This document shows positions 9,271 to 18,302 of a stretch of DNA of 64,000 nucleotides, piece after piece. The DNA comes from Comamonadaceae bacterium. Lineage in GTDB: Bacteria > Pseudomonadota > Gammaproteobacteria > Burkholderiales > Burkholderiaceae_C. The position numbers and the translations under genes were made by a program. Within the stretch, counting starts at the first letter, position 1. Each line of letters opens with the position of its first letter. A model generated the notes under the pieces. It was given only the letters and a program-made list of their open reading frames with translations. It did not search any database and was not told the origin of the DNA. The DNA lies in assembly GCA_013297875.1 (NCBI GenBank), contig JAAFIW010000008.1:1-64000 (forward strand). Direction: 5' to 3'.

Positions 9271-9828
9271 CTACGCGTACAGCCGCGATGTCTTGGGCAG
9301 ATGCGCCATTAAAAACTCCATCTGGTCGGCCAGGATGCGGCGGTTGCGCAGGATGAAGTCTTCCCACAGGCTGGGCACGTAGGGCGCGTAGAGCAGCGGC
9401 ATGCGGGCCTGCTCGGGTGTGCGGCTGCTTTTGCGGTGGTTGCAGGCGCGGCAGGATGTGACCACATTCATCCAGTGATCCTGCCCGTTTTGCGCGTAGG
9501 GAATGATGTGCTCGCGCGTCAGCTCTTCTTCGTGAAAATGGCCACCGCAGTAGGCGCACACATTGCGGTCGCGGGCAAACAGCTTGCTGTTGGTCAGCCC
9601 GGGGCGCAGGTCAAAGGGGTTGATGTTGGGCACGCCGCGTGTGCCGATGATGCTGCTGACGGTGATTTTGGATTGCTCGCCGGTCAGTGCGTTGTGCCCG
9701 CCGCGAAACACGGCCACCTCGCCGCCGACTTCCCAGCGCACCTCGCCTGCGGCGTAATGAATCACCGCTTGTTCCAGCGAAATCCACGATTGGGGCAAGC
9801 CCTGGGCCGACAACTTCAACACCTTCAC
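9271..9828 (-). CDS. HNH endonuclease domain protein
   Basis: 185 residues. The C-terminal half carries a zinc-ribbon HNH nuclease: CAYCGG, then LTREHIIPYAQNGQ (catalytic His), N-V-V-T, CRACNHRKSSRTPEQA. The N-terminal 70 residues look like a small all-beta region. Start is GTG at 9828, supported by a perfect AAGGAGG 6 bases upstream. It lies convergent to icd with only 9 bp between stops. Stand-alone HNH proteins of this type are widespread in Burkholderiales and are not obviously linked to defence; the target is unknown. Confidence 0.85.
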   Translation of the reverse strand: MKVLKLSAQGLPQSWISLEQAVIHYAAGEVRWEVGGEVAVFRGGHNALTGEQSKITVSSIIGTRGVPNINPFDLRPGLTNSKLFARDRNVCAYCGGHFHEEELTREHIIPYAQNGQDHWMNVVTSCRACNHRKSSRTPEQARMPLLYAPYVPSLWEDFILRNRRILADQMEFLMAHLPKTSRLYA

Positions 9829-9917
9829 AGCACGCCTCCTTCAAAGAAAAGGGACTACAGCAGAAAGACCGCAAGCTCAATGGCTTACCTGCGAGACAAT
9901 ATACCTTGTTTTGATGA

Positions 9918-9963
9918 CACTTTTAGCCTCTAGCGCTTGACCATATTGCTCAAGCTGCTATGA
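9918..9963 (-). repeat. TAGCTGCTTGAGCA element, variant copy 2
   Basis: Read on the minus strand: CATAGCAGCTTGAGCAATATGG, then a tail with GAGGCTAAAAGTG. One arm differs (GCAGC for GCTGC). Lies in the ribF leader. Confidence 0.6.
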
Positions 9964-9999
9964 AAACGATACCAGGAACCTTGTTCGCCGCCATCCGCC

Positions 10000-11010
10000 A
10001 TGCACATTTTTCGAGGCCTTGATTCCCCCCGACTGCCGCCCACCTGTGCGTTGACCATCGGTAATTTTGACGGCGTGCACCGGGGTCACCAGGCCATGCT
10101 GGCGCTGCTGAAAAACGAAGCCCAGCACCGCGGGGTACCCAGTTGCGTGATGACATTTGAGCCCCACCCGCGAGACTATTTCGCCGCCATCACGGGCAAG
10201 ACAGATTTCGCTCCCGCCCGCATTGCCACTCTGCGCGACAAGCTGACCGAGCTGGCCCGTTGCGGCATGGATCACTGTGTGGTGCTGCCTTTCAACGCGC
10301 GTCTGGCCGCGCAGCCAGCCGAGCAGTTCATTGAACAGGTGCTGTTGCGCGGCCTGGGCGTGCGATACGTGTTGGTCGGCGACGATTTTCGTTTTGGTGC
10401 GAAACGTGCCGGCGACTACGCCATGCTGGACGCAGCTGGCGACCAACGCGGTTTCGACGTGGCCCGCATGAACAGCTACGAAGTGCATAACCTGCGGGTT
10501 TCCAGCTCCGCCGTGCGCGAGGCCTTGCAGCAAGGCCGCTTGCAAGTCGCCGCCGCCTTACTGGGTCGCCCTTACAGCATCAGCGGCCACGTGGTGCATG
10601 GCCGCAAGCTGGGCCGCAGTTTGGGTGCGAGCGAGACAAGGCCAGCCGGGTTTCGAACTTTGAATCTGCGCTTTGCCCACTGGAAGCCCGCCGCCAGTGG
10701 CATTTTTCTGGTGCAGGTACATGGCTTGGGCGACCAGCCCGTGCCCGGTGTAGCCAACCTGGGCGTTCGGCCCTCGCTGGACGATTCTGATGTCAACGGT
10801 GGCCGCGTTTTGTTGGAAACCCATTGCCTGGACTGGCCTGCGGGCCTGGGGCCAGAAGGGGGCTACGGTAAACTCATTCGCGTGGAACTACTGCACAAAT
10901 TACACGACGAATTGGCCTACGACGGCCTGGATGCCTTGACCCAGGGCATCGCACGCGACTGCGACGAGGCACGGGCCTGGTTTGCAGGTTCCGGCGTTTC
11001 CCGAATTTGA
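10000..11010 (+). CDS. ribF: Bifunctional riboflavin kinase / FMN adenylyltransferase
   Basis: 336 residues. The N-terminal adenylyltransferase domain has TIGNFDGVHRGHQ and later SSSAVREAL; the C-terminal kinase domain begins near residue 188 (LGRPYSISGHVVHGRKLG). It makes FMN and FAD. In the kinase motif, where E. coli has GFPTAN, the sequence reads GRSLG then eight extra residues (ASETRPAG) then FRTLNLRF; Thr and Asn of the metal/ATP motif are kept. It stands just upstream of ileS, as in the conserved ribF-ileS-lspA order. Confidence 0.92.
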   Translation: MHIFRGLDSPRLPPTCALTIGNFDGVHRGHQAMLALLKNEAQHRGVPSCVMTFEPHPRDYFAAITGKTDFAPARIATLRDKLTELARCGMDHCVVLPFNARLAAQPAEQFIEQVLLRGLGVRYVLVGDDFRFGAKRAGDYAMLDAAGDQRGFDVARMNSYEVHNLRVSSSAVREALQQGRLQVAAALLGRPYSISGHVVHGRKLGRSLGASETRPAGFRTLNLRFAHWKPAASGIFLVQVHGLGDQPVPGVANLGVRPSLDDSDVNGGRVLLETHCLDWPAGLGPEGGYGKLIRVELLHKLHDELAYDGLDALTQGIARDCDEARAWFAGSGVSRI

Positions 11011-11124
11011 AGGGGCAGCAGGTCTTACGCCTGCGCCATGCCCCACCCCTTGCTGACACATACCCCGCTGGCCCCGTGTGCCTACCGGGGATCCAATCTT
11101 TCAAATTCCTTCAAAGTTCTGGCC

Positions 11125-14064
11125 ATGACCGAAAAATCCGATTACCGCGCCACCCTGAACCTGCCCGACACCCCTTTTCCCATGCGCGGCGACCTGCCCA
11201 AGCGCGAGCCGGGCTGGGTGAAGGAATGGGATGAAAAAGGCGTCTACAAAAAGCTGCGCGATGCGCGCCTGGGCAAACCCAAATTCATCCTGCACGACGG
11301 CCCGCCGTATGCCAATGGCCAACTGCACGTGGGCCATGCGGCCAACAAGATATTGAAAGACATGATCGTCAAGGCCCGCCAGCTCAAAGGGCTGGATGCG
11401 CAGTACATCCCCGGTTGGGATTGCCATGGCTTGCCGATTGAAAACGCCATCGAGAAGCTGTATGGACGCAAGCTCACGCGCGACGAAGTGCAAGCCAAAA
11501 GCCGCGCCTTTGCCACCGAGCAAATCGCCAAGCAAATGACCGACTTCAAGCGCCTGGGCGTGCTGGGCCAGTGGGACAAGCCCTACCGCACCATGGACTT
11601 TGCCACTGAGGCGCAGGAGCTGCGGGCGCTGAAGAAAGTGGTGGAGCGTGGGTTTGTTTATCGCGGGCTCAAGCCCACGTATTGGTGCTTTGACTGCGGC
11701 TCGTCGCTGGCTGAGTTTGAGATTGAATACGCGGATAAAAAGTCGCAGACGCTGGATGTGGGGTTTTTGTGTGCGGAGCCTTCGAGGCTGCTGGCGGCGT
11801 TTGGGCTCACAGAGCCCCCATCCCAGCCTTCCCCCGGGAGGGGAAGGAGCGATACCGATTCGGACTCCCTCCCCTTCCGGGGGAGGGCGGGGGTGGGGGC
11901 AAGTGCGGACACACTCATTTTTGCCGTCATCTGGACCACTACCGCCTGGACCATCCCCGCCAACCAGGCGCTGAACCTGAACCCTGAGTTGACCTACGCG
12001 CTGGTAGACACCCCACGCGGCTTGCTGATCCTGGCCGAAAGCCTGGTCGACAAATGCCTTGAGCGCTACCAACTCACCGGCCAGGTCATTGCCACATGCC
12101 TGGGTGACAAGCTGGGCCTGATCAAATTCAAGCACCCGCTGGCCCATGTTGACAAAGGCTACGACCGCTTCAGCCCCGTTTTCCTGGCCGACTACGCCAC
12201 CGCAGACGACGGCACCGGCATCGTGCACTCCTCGCCTGCTTACGGCGTGGAAGACTTCAACTCCTGCATCAAAAACGGCATCACCTACGACGAGGTGCTC
12301 AACCCCGTGCAAGGCAATGGCGTGTATGCGCCCGATCTGCCGCTGTTTGGCGGGCAGTTCATCTGGAAGGCCGCGCCGCTGGTCATCGACACCCTGCGCG
12401 AGGCCGGTCGCCTGTTTGCCACCCACAACATCGAGCACAGCTACCCGCATTGCTGGCGGCACAAAACGCCGGTGATCTACCGGGCGTCGGCCCAGTGGTT
12501 TATTCGGATGGACAGCGGAGAAGGTGTCTTTACGACTGAAAAGGCCCCGCACACCCTGCGTGAAACCGCGCTGGCCGCCATCGAATCCACCCAGTTCTAC
12601 CCCGAAAACGGCCGTGCCCGGCTGCGCGACATGATTGCGGGCCGGCCCGACTGGTGCATCAGCCGCCAGCGCAACTGGGGTGTGAACATTCCGTTTTTCA
12701 CCCACAAAGCCACCGGCGAGCTGCACCCGCGCACGCTAGAAATCATCGACCAGGCCGCCGCCATTGTGGAAAAAGGCGGCGTGGAGGCCTGGAGCCGTTT
12801 GACTGCCACCGATGTGCTGGGCGTAGAAGGAAACGACTACGACAAGAGCACCGACATTCTGGAAGTGTGGTTTGACTCCGGCACCACCCACTTCACCGTG
12901 CTCAAAGGCAGCCACGGCGAGCAGGATGCAGCGGGCCACTACCTACATGCCCACAACACCGGCCCCGAGGCTGACTTGTATCTAGAGGGCCACGACCAGC
13001 ACCGCGGCTGGTTCCACTCGTCGCTTTTGACCAGCGCTGCGATGAATGGCCGTGCGCCCTACAAAGGCCTGCTGACCCACGGTTTTACGGTAGATGGCCA
13101 GGGCCGCAAGATGAGCAAAAGCCTGGGCAATGTGGTGGCCCCGCAAGTGGTCAGCGACAAGATGGGCGCGGAAATTCTGCGCTTGTGGTGCGCCGCCACC
13201 GACTACTCGGGCGACCTGGCTATTGACGACAAAATCCTGGCCCGCGTGGTCGACACCTACCGCCGCATCCGCAACACACTCAAATTCCTCCTGGCCAATA
13301 TCAGCGACTTCAACTTTGAGGCCGACGCCGTGCCGCTGGCCGACATGCTGGAGATCGACCGCTACGCCGTGGCCCGGGCCGCGCAACTGCAAGCCGACAT
13401 CCTGGCCCACTTCGAGGTGTACGAGTTCCACCCCGTGGTCACCAAGCTGCAGCTGTATTGCAGCGAAGACCTGGGCGGCTTCTATCTGGACGTGCTCAAA
13501 GACCGCCTCTACACCACCGCCGCCAAAAGCCTGGCCCGGCGCAGCGCCCAAACCGCGCTGCACCAGATCACCCAAGCCATGCTGCGCTGGATGGCACCGT
13601 TTTTAAGCTTCACGGCAGAAGAAGCGTGGAAAGACTTTGGCAACTCCGACTCCATCTTCCTGGAAACCTATGCGCAGCTGCCGCCCGCCGATGCGGCCCT
13701 GATCGCCAAATACAGCCGCATCCGCGAGCTGCGCGACCTGGTGAACAAAGACATCGAAGCCCTGCGCGCGCAAGGCCAGGTTGGCTCATCGCTACAGGTC
13801 AACGTGGTCTTGGCTGTGCCCCCAGAAGACCACGCCTTGCTAGCCACATTAGGTGACGATTTGAAATTTGTGTTCATCATATCTGCTATCGAATTAGAAG
13901 CTGCTTCAGCAGTATATATAAGGGTGAAAGCCTCATCTGACCCCAAATGCGACCGCTGCTGGCACTACCGCCCCGACGTGGGCCACGACAGCGCCCACCC
14001 CACGATTTGCGGGCGCTGCACGAGCAATTTGTATGGGGCGGGGGAAGTGCGGACAATTGCGTGA
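11125..14064 (+). CDS. ileS: Isoleucyl-tRNA synthetase with two in-frame repeat insertions
   Basis: 979 residues from the ATG at 11125, chosen because [20 protein letters not shown] matches the usual IleS beginning; an earlier in-frame ATG at 11038 adds 29 unrelated residues. Class I motifs are present: HVGH within [14 protein letters not shown], and KMSKS within [12 protein letters not shown]; the C-terminal zinc site CDRCW with CGRC is intact. Charges tRNA-Ile and edits valine. Two segments are not IleS-like: about residues 231-260, encoded by a GC-rich REPIN (11814-11900), and about residues 921-936, encoded by a copy of the dispersed element (13885-13932). Both keep the frame. The enzyme is presumably essential and so must tolerate them. 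Confidence 0.95.
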   Translation: MTEKSDYRATLNLPDTPFPMRGDLPKREPGWVKEWDEKGVYKKLRDARLGKPKFILHDGPPYANGQLHVGHAANKILKDMIVKARQLKGLDAQYIPGWDCHGLPIENAIEKLYGRKLTRDEVQAKSRAFATEQIAKQMTDFKRLGVLGQWDKPYRTMDFATEAQELRALKKVVERGFVYRGLKPTYWCFDCGSSLAEFEIEYADKKSQTLDVGFLCAEPSRLLAAFGLTEPPSQPSPGRGRSDTDSDSLPFRGRAGVGASADTLIFAVIWTTTAWTIPANQALNLNPELTYALVDTPRGLLILAESLVDKCLERYQLTGQVIATCLGDKLGLIKFKHPLAHVDKGYDRFSPVFLADYATADDGTGIVHSSPAYGVEDFNSCIKNGITYDEVLNPVQGNGVYAPDLPLFGGQFIWKAAPLVIDTLREAGRLFATHNIEHSYPHCWRHKTPVIYRASAQWFIRMDSGEGVFTTEKAPHTLRETALAAIESTQFYPENGRARLRDMIAGRPDWCISRQRNWGVNIPFFTHKATGELHPRTLEIIDQAAAIVEKGGVEAWSRLTATDVLGVEGNDYDKSTDILEVWFDSGTTHFTVLKGSHGEQDAAGHYLHAHNTGPEADLYLEGHDQHRGWFHSSLLTSAAMNGRAPYKGLLTHGFTVDGQGRKMSKSLGNVVAPQVVSDKMGAEILRLWCAATDYSGDLAIDDKILARVVDTYRRIRNTLKFLLANISDFNFEADAVPLADMLEIDRYAVARAAQLQADILAHFEVYEFHPVVTKLQLYCSEDLGGFYLDVLKDRLYTTAAKSLARRSAQTALHQITQAMLRWMAPFLSFTAEEAWKDFGNSDSIFLETYAQLPPADAALIAKYSRIRELRDLVNKDIEALRAQGQVGSSLQVNVVLAVPPEDHALLATLGDDLKFVFIISAIELEAASAVYIRVKASSDPKCDRCWHYRPDVGHDSAHPTICGRCTSNLYGAGEVRTIA
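11814..11900. repeat. REPIN-like pair of GC-rich inverted repeats inside ileS
   Basis: Left arm 11814-11850 (GCCCCCATCCCAGCC, CCCCCGGGAGGGG) and right arm 11866-11900 (CCCTCCCCTTCCGGGGGAGG, GGGGGTGGGGGC) are reverse complements with a few mismatches around a 15-base spacer. They encode the non-conserved [13 protein letters not shown]...[10 protein letters not shown] stretch of IleS. Confidence 0.8.
13885..13932 (+). repeat. TAGCTGCTTGAGCA element copy 3, inside ileS
   Basis: GCTATCGAATTAGAAGCTGC then TTCAGCAGTATATATAAGGG and GTGAAAGCC follow the element consensus. It is translated in frame as [16 protein letters not shown] near the IleS C-terminus. Confidence 0.75.
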
Positions 14065-14086
14065 AACCTTACTCAGGAGTTGCGTC

Positions 14087-14332
14087 ATGACCATTGATGA
14101 ACTTGAAGCGCAGACTGCCGAAATTGCAGCGCCATTGCTGGCCTTGCCCTCTGCCCAGCGGCACGCGCTGATTGGCAAGCTGTGGGACAGCCTGGACGAA
14201 TCGGATGTTTCGCCGCCAATTTGGTTGCTACCCGAGTTGGAGCGACGGCGCGCGTATCTGGAGCAGCATCCAGAGTCGGCAGTGTCTTGGGAAGCGCTGC
14301 AAGCAGGTATCAAGAAAAGGCACGGCATTTGA
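14087..14332 (+). CDS. Addiction-module antitoxin (PF09720-like)
   Basis: 81 residues from the ATG at 14087, preceded by AGGAG 7 bases upstream; an earlier in-frame start inside ileS was rejected. The sequence (PSAQRHALIGKLWDSLDES, ERRRAYLEQHPESAVSWEAL) matches the short acidic antitoxins paired with ParE/RelE toxins, which bury the toxin with their C-terminal helix. The stop overlaps the toxin start by one base (TGATG), so the pair is translationally coupled. It sits between ileS and lspA, normally adjacent genes. Confidence 0.8.
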   Translation: MTIDELEAQTAEIAAPLLALPSAQRHALIGKLWDSLDESDVSPPIWLLPELERRRAYLEQHPESAVSWEALQAGIKKRHGI

Positions 14333-14631
14333 TGCGTGCCGTTCGATTTGAAGCACAAGCTGCTCGGGAATTTGAAGCTGCGGTCGACTGGTACGCGGAC
14401 ATTGACGGCAAACTGGCCACTGACCTGAACACCCACGCTTGGGAAGTGCTCAACCGAGCGGCACGAAACCCTTTGCAATTCAAAGTGGCTCTGGGTTCCT
14501 TCCGAAGAGTCAATCTGCTGCGTTTTCCGTATCAAATCTATTTCGACTTCAGTGACAGTCATCTAACGGTGTACTGCTTCTTTCACACTGCAAGAGACCC
14601 CGACCTCTGGCAGCGCCGTTTGTCCAATTGA
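14332..14631 (+). CDS. ParE/RelE-family toxin
   Basis: 99 residues beginning MRAVRFEAQAAREFEAAVDW. The alpha-alpha-beta fold pattern of the family is visible: an N-terminal helix with AREFEAAVDWY, the strand VNLLRFPYQIYFDF, and the C-terminal VYCFFHTARDPDLWQRR. It is likely either a gyrase poison (ParE) or a ribosome-dependent mRNase (RelE); sequence does not decide. Its ATG overlaps the antitoxin stop. lspA follows 15 bp downstream, so transcription of the module may feed lspA. Confidence 0.82.
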   Translation: MRAVRFEAQAAREFEAAVDWYADIDGKLATDLNTHAWEVLNRAARNPLQFKVALGSFRRVNLLRFPYQIYFDFSDSHLTVYCFFHTARDPDLWQRRLSN

Positions 14632-14646
14632 CTATCTTTAAATTCC

Positions 14647-15147
14647 ATGGCCACCCGAAAATTCTTCAACAAAACCACCAGCATCCTCCCCTGGCTGGGC
14701 CTGGCCCTCATCATCATCCTGGCTGACCAGTTCACCAAGACGCTGATCCTGGGCTACTACAAACTGGGCGACGCCACCTACGTCACCGAGTTTTTCAACG
14801 TGGTTCGGGTGCACAACCACGGCGCGGCGTTCTCGTTTTTGTCGAACGCCGGTGGCTGGCAGCGCTGGTTTTTCACCGGCATTGGCGTGGTGGCCGCCAT
14901 TTTCATCATCTGGATGCTGCGCGCCCATGCCGGCCAGCGCCTGTTTGCGTTTGCGCTCAGCTGCATTCTGGGCGGAGCGGTGGGCAATGTGGTCGATCGT
15001 TTGCTGCACGGCTACGTGGTGGACTTTCTGGACTTTCACCTGAGCGGCCGGCACTTTCCCGCCTTTAATGTGGCCGATGCAGCCATCACCATCGGCGCAG
15101 CCTGCTTGATACTGGATGAAATCCTGCGTGTCCGGCGCTCGCGTTAG
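14647..15147 (+). CDS. lspA: Lipoprotein signal peptidase (signal peptidase II)
   Basis: 166 residues with four transmembrane segments (about 13-28, 72-92, 97-113, 142-157). The two catalytic aspartates are visible: Asp117 in [10 protein letters not shown] and Asp144 in [11 protein letters not shown]. It cleaves prolipoproteins at the lipobox and would process the lipoproteins in this window, including both collagen-like proteins. It follows the toxin gene by 15 bp, in the ribF-ileS-[TA]-lspA block. Confidence 0.94.
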   Translation: MATRKFFNKTTSILPWLGLALIIILADQFTKTLILGYYKLGDATYVTEFFNVVRVHNHGAAFSFLSNAGGWQRWFFTGIGVVAAIFIIWMLRAHAGQRLFAFALSCILGGAVGNVVDRLLHGYVVDFLDFHLSGRHFPAFNVADAAITIGAACLILDEILRVRRSR

Positions 15148-15157
15148 CCTTGTTTTC

Positions 15158-15214
15158 ACTATGAAAATGGTAGCTGCTTGAGCAGTATTCATATGGGCTG
15201 GTGCTACTTTTTGC
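15158..15214 (+). repeat. TAGCTGCTTGAGCA element, copy 4
   Basis: ACTATGAAAATGGTAGCTGC, TTGAGCAGTATTCATATGGG, tail CTGGTGCTACTTTTT. Between lspA and the restriction-modification gene. Confidence 0.85.
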
Positions 15215-15242
15215 TTGATTTCAACGTCCAACGCCATCCCAC

Positions 15243-18200
15243 ATGAGCCCTCAAACCTTCATCGACAAGTGGGGCCCCAAGGGCCCAGCGTTTGCCTTGA
15301 ATGAAGAGCAGGGCGCGCAAAGCCATTTTTTAGACCTGTGCGAGCTGCTGGATGTGCCCAAGCCTGGCAGCCAGGACGGCTACGTATTTGAAAAGAAGGC
15401 CCTCGTGCTCGGTGAGGCCAGGGGCTATGCCGACGTATTCAAGCGCGGCGCATTCGCTTGGGAAAACAAGGCCCCCGGCAAAAACCTCGATGCCGCGCTC
15501 AAGCAATTGCTCAACTACAGCAGCGCCCTGAGCAACCCGCCCTTGCTGGTGGTCTGCGACCGCCTGACGATTCGCGTGCAAAGCCAGTTCACCGGCCACC
15601 CGAGTGAAAAGTTCACCGTGCTGCTGGACGAGCTGCAGCAGCCCGACAAGCTGGCCCTGCTGCGCCGCATCTGGCTGGATCCAGAGAGCTTTCGCCCCAA
15701 AGTTACCAGCCGTGACATCACGGAAGAGGCGGCTAAGAGCTTTGCGACGCTGGCTGGGCAGCTGCGCAAATCAGGGCACGAGCCGCAGAAGGTGTCGCAC
15801 TTTTTGACGCAGTGTCTGTTTTGCTTTTTTGCAGAGGATGTGGGCCTCTTGCCGAATCGCCTGTTTGAAAAGATGATCAATGCCAAGCTGGATCTGCCGA
15901 GCAAGAGTGGGGCACTTCCCAGCGAAAAACTGGCTAATGGATTGAACTCTTTGTTCCACGCCATGAATACAGGCGACCTGTTTGGTGTTCATGATCTGGT
16001 GTGGTTTAACGGCGGCTTGTTCAAGAACATTGATGTTCCCAAGCTGGACATCATGAATGTCACCGAGCTGCGCAACGCTGCCGCCCTGAACTGGTCGGCC
16101 ATCGACGTGTCCATCTTCGGCACCCTGTTCGAGCGCGGCCTGGACCCCGGCAAACGCAGCCAGCTGGGCGCGCACTACACCGACCCGGCCACCATCATGC
16201 GCATCATCGAGCCCGTGTTACAGCGCCCGTTGCTACAAATATGGGAGCTGGTTGAGCAGGAAATACAAGGGCTGATGGCCAAAAGCAAGAAGAAAGACGA
16301 CGCGCAGTACAAAAAAGCCCGCGCCCGTTTCACCGACTGGCTGCTGCAACTGCAAAACTTTCGCGTGCTCGACCCGGCCTGCGGCAGCGGCAACTTTTTG
16401 TTCCTGGGCTTGAAGGCGCTGAAAGACATCGAGCACCAAAGCCACCTACAAGCCGCCGCCCTGGGCCTGGACCGCGAGGCTGATCTGGTCACCGGCCCGC
16501 ACAACATGCTGGGCATCGAGCTGAACGAATACGCCGCCGAACTGGCTCGCTTGACGGTGTGGATTGGCGAGCTTCAGTGGCGGCTGGCCAAAGGCTACGA
16601 ATTCAAAACCAATCCCGTGCTGGAGCCGCTGGACAACATTGAGTGTCGTGATGCGCTGCTTGAGTTTGTCTCTTCCCCGGATCGGCCCCCTCCCCTCCCG
16701 GGGGAGGGCGGGGGTGGGGGCTCCCCGCTCCCAAAAGCCATAGAAGCCACCTGGCCCCAAGCCAGCATCGTGATCGGGAATCCGCCGTTTGTGGGCGACA
16801 AGAAGATGCGTGCCGAGCTGGGCGACGACTACACGAACGCTCTGCGAAAGGTCTACAAAGGGCGAGTGCCCGGCGGTGCTGACCTGGTTTGCTATTGGTT
16901 TGAAAGAGCTCGCACCGCTATGGAAACCAATGAACTTGGCGCTGCCGGACTTGTTGCAACGAACTCCATTCGAGGAGGAAAAAACCGTACAGTTTTAGAC
17001 GCAATTTGCAAAATCACACGAATTTTCGAAGCATGGAGTGATGAGGGATGGGTGAACAAGGGGGCCGCAGTTAATGTTTCATTGATCGCATTCGGCAGTT
17101 CAGTCCAGCTCGCGCGACTGGACGGAAATGTGGTTAGTCGAATTCACACCGACCTGCGAGCAAATGATCAAGTTGGGAATGAAAGTGACATTGTGTCGGC
17201 GAGTGGTCTGCGCGAAAACAAAGGAGTTGCGCTTCAAGGACCTACGAAAGGAGGCAGTTTTGATATTGAAGGTGCTCTCGCTGCTCAATGGATTGTTAGT
17301 AGTGGGAATCCGAACAGAAAATCTAACGCGGATGTTCTTAAACCTTGGTTTAACGGTGACAGCATCGCTGGTCGGTGGTCTGGAAAGTGGATCATCGACT
17401 TTGCGGAGATGTCGGAAACCGAGGCTTGTTTGTATGAAAAGCCTTTTGAGCATGTCAATAGGTTGGTTAAGCCCGCCCGACGCAAACAGGGTATGCCATC
17501 CCGCAAAATTTTTTGGTGGCGATACAACGCGTCCGCTCCTAAAGTTCGCAGCGCCATTCTGAAAATGCACCGCTACCTCGTCACGCCCGAGGTTTCAAAA
17601 CACAGGATCTTCGCGTGGCTACCGCTTGGTACTGCACCGGATAAAAATCTGGTTGTTTTTTTAAAACTTGATGACTGTTTTTTCGGTGTTTTGCAGTCCC
17701 GGTTTCACGAGGTGTGGGCACTGCGTAAGGGAACTTCATTAGAGGATCGACCGCGATATACATCTTCCACAACGTTCAGAACCTTTCCCTTCCCTCCCGG
17801 CCTGACCCCCGCCGACACCGCCAGCCAGCAAACTGAATCGGTGCAGGAGAACCCTCTCCCGCACGTGCAGCCGAAGGCTTCGCCTTCAGGTGCCGGAGAG
17901 GGAGCAAGTCCCGCCCTCATCCCCGCAGGCCTGCCAGAACCCGTTCGCACCTCCGCCATCGCCATCGCCCAAGCCGCCCACCGCCTGAACGCGCTGCGCG
18001 AAAACTGGCTGAACCCACCCGAGTGGACGCAGCGCATTCCTGAGGTGATTCCTCTGGGCATGACCAGCAGCCCGTACCCAGACCGCATCGTGGCCACAGC
18101 AGGCCACGAAAAAGACCTGGCCGAGCGCACGCTGACCAAGCTGTACAACCAGCGCCCCGCCTGGCTGCACGCGGCGCACCAGGCGCTGGACCTGGCCGTG

Positions 18201-18302
18201 GCCGCGGCTTACGGCTGGGCCGACTACAGCGCGGAAATGCCGGACGAAGAAATTTTGAAGCGCCTGCTGGCGCTGAATCTGCAGCGGGCGGCGGCGCAGT
18301 GA
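15243..18302 (+). CDS. MmeI-type (Type IIL) restriction-modification enzyme
   Basis: 1019 residues combining nuclease and methyltransferase. The N-terminus carries the nuclease motif Asp64-X9-Glu74-Asn-Lys76 (GYADVFKRGAFAWENK), the same spacing as MmeI D-X9-EXK. The methyltransferase has a SAM motif DPACGSGNF (Asp377) and NPPF (Asn513), an N6-adenine type. A target-recognition region follows (about residues 545-840), then a C-terminal helical domain. The recognition part is AT-richer (23 G/C in 16981-17040 against 38 in 16321-16380), consistent with TRD exchange. Two repeats are translated in frame: a GC-rich REP at 16686-16721 ([15 protein letters not shown]) and a hairpin at 17852-17902. 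No separate specificity gene is needed in this class. No ribosome site is evident before the ATG. Confidence 0.82.
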   Translation: MSPQTFIDKWGPKGPAFALNEEQGAQSHFLDLCELLDVPKPGSQDGYVFEKKALVLGEARGYADVFKRGAFAWENKAPGKNLDAALKQLLNYSSALSNPPLLVVCDRLTIRVQSQFTGHPSEKFTVLLDELQQPDKLALLRRIWLDPESFRPKVTSRDITEEAAKSFATLAGQLRKSGHEPQKVSHFLTQCLFCFFAEDVGLLPNRLFEKMINAKLDLPSKSGALPSEKLANGLNSLFHAMNTGDLFGVHDLVWFNGGLFKNIDVPKLDIMNVTELRNAAALNWSAIDVSIFGTLFERGLDPGKRSQLGAHYTDPATIMRIIEPVLQRPLLQIWELVEQEIQGLMAKSKKKDDAQYKKARARFTDWLLQLQNFRVLDPACGSGNFLFLGLKALKDIEHQSHLQAAALGLDREADLVTGPHNMLGIELNEYAAELARLTVWIGELQWRLAKGYEFKTNPVLEPLDNIECRDALLEFVSSPDRPPPLPGEGGGGGSPLPKAIEATWPQASIVIGNPPFVGDKKMRAELGDDYTNALRKVYKGRVPGGADLVCYWFERARTAMETNELGAAGLVATNSIRGGKNRTVLDAICKITRIFEAWSDEGWVNKGAAVNVSLIAFGSSVQLARLDGNVVSRIHTDLRANDQVGNESDIVSASGLRENKGVALQGPTKGGSFDIEGALAAQWIVSSGNPNRKSNADVLKPWFNGDSIAGRWSGKWIIDFAEMSETEACLYEKPFEHVNRLVKPARRKQGMPSRKIFWWRYNASAPKVRSAILKMHRYLVTPEVSKHRIFAWLPLGTAPDKNLVVFLKLDDCFFGVLQSRFHEVWALRKGTSLEDRPRYTSSTTFRTFPFPPGLTPADTASQQTESVQENPLPHVQPKASPSGAGEGASPALIPAGLPEPVRTSAIAIAQAAHRLNALRENWLNPPEWTQRIPEVIPLGMTSSPYPDRIVATAGHEKDLAERTLTKLYNQRPAWLHAAHQALDLAVAAAYGWADYSAEMPDEEILKRLLALNLQRAAAQ
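16686..16721. repeat. GC-rich REP inside the restriction-modification gene
   Basis: CCCCCTCCCCTCCCGGGGGA followed by GGGCGGGGGTGGGGGC. Nearly identical to the right arm of the REPIN in ileS. Translated as Pro/Gly-rich residues between the SAM motif and NPPF. Confidence 0.8.
17852..17902. repeat. Hairpin repeat inside the restriction-modification gene
   Basis: Arms CCCTCTCCCGCAC (17852-17864) and GTGCCGGAGAGGG (17890-17902) pair with one mismatch; an inner GAAGGC/GCCTTC hairpin lies between. Translated in frame as part of a non-conserved Pro/Ser/Gly segment. Confidence 0.65.

Noticed and set aside
11101-12726. 541-codon minus-strand frame opposite ileS
   Set aside because: Shadow of the high-GC ileS codon pattern; the plus-strand IleS motifs are decisive.
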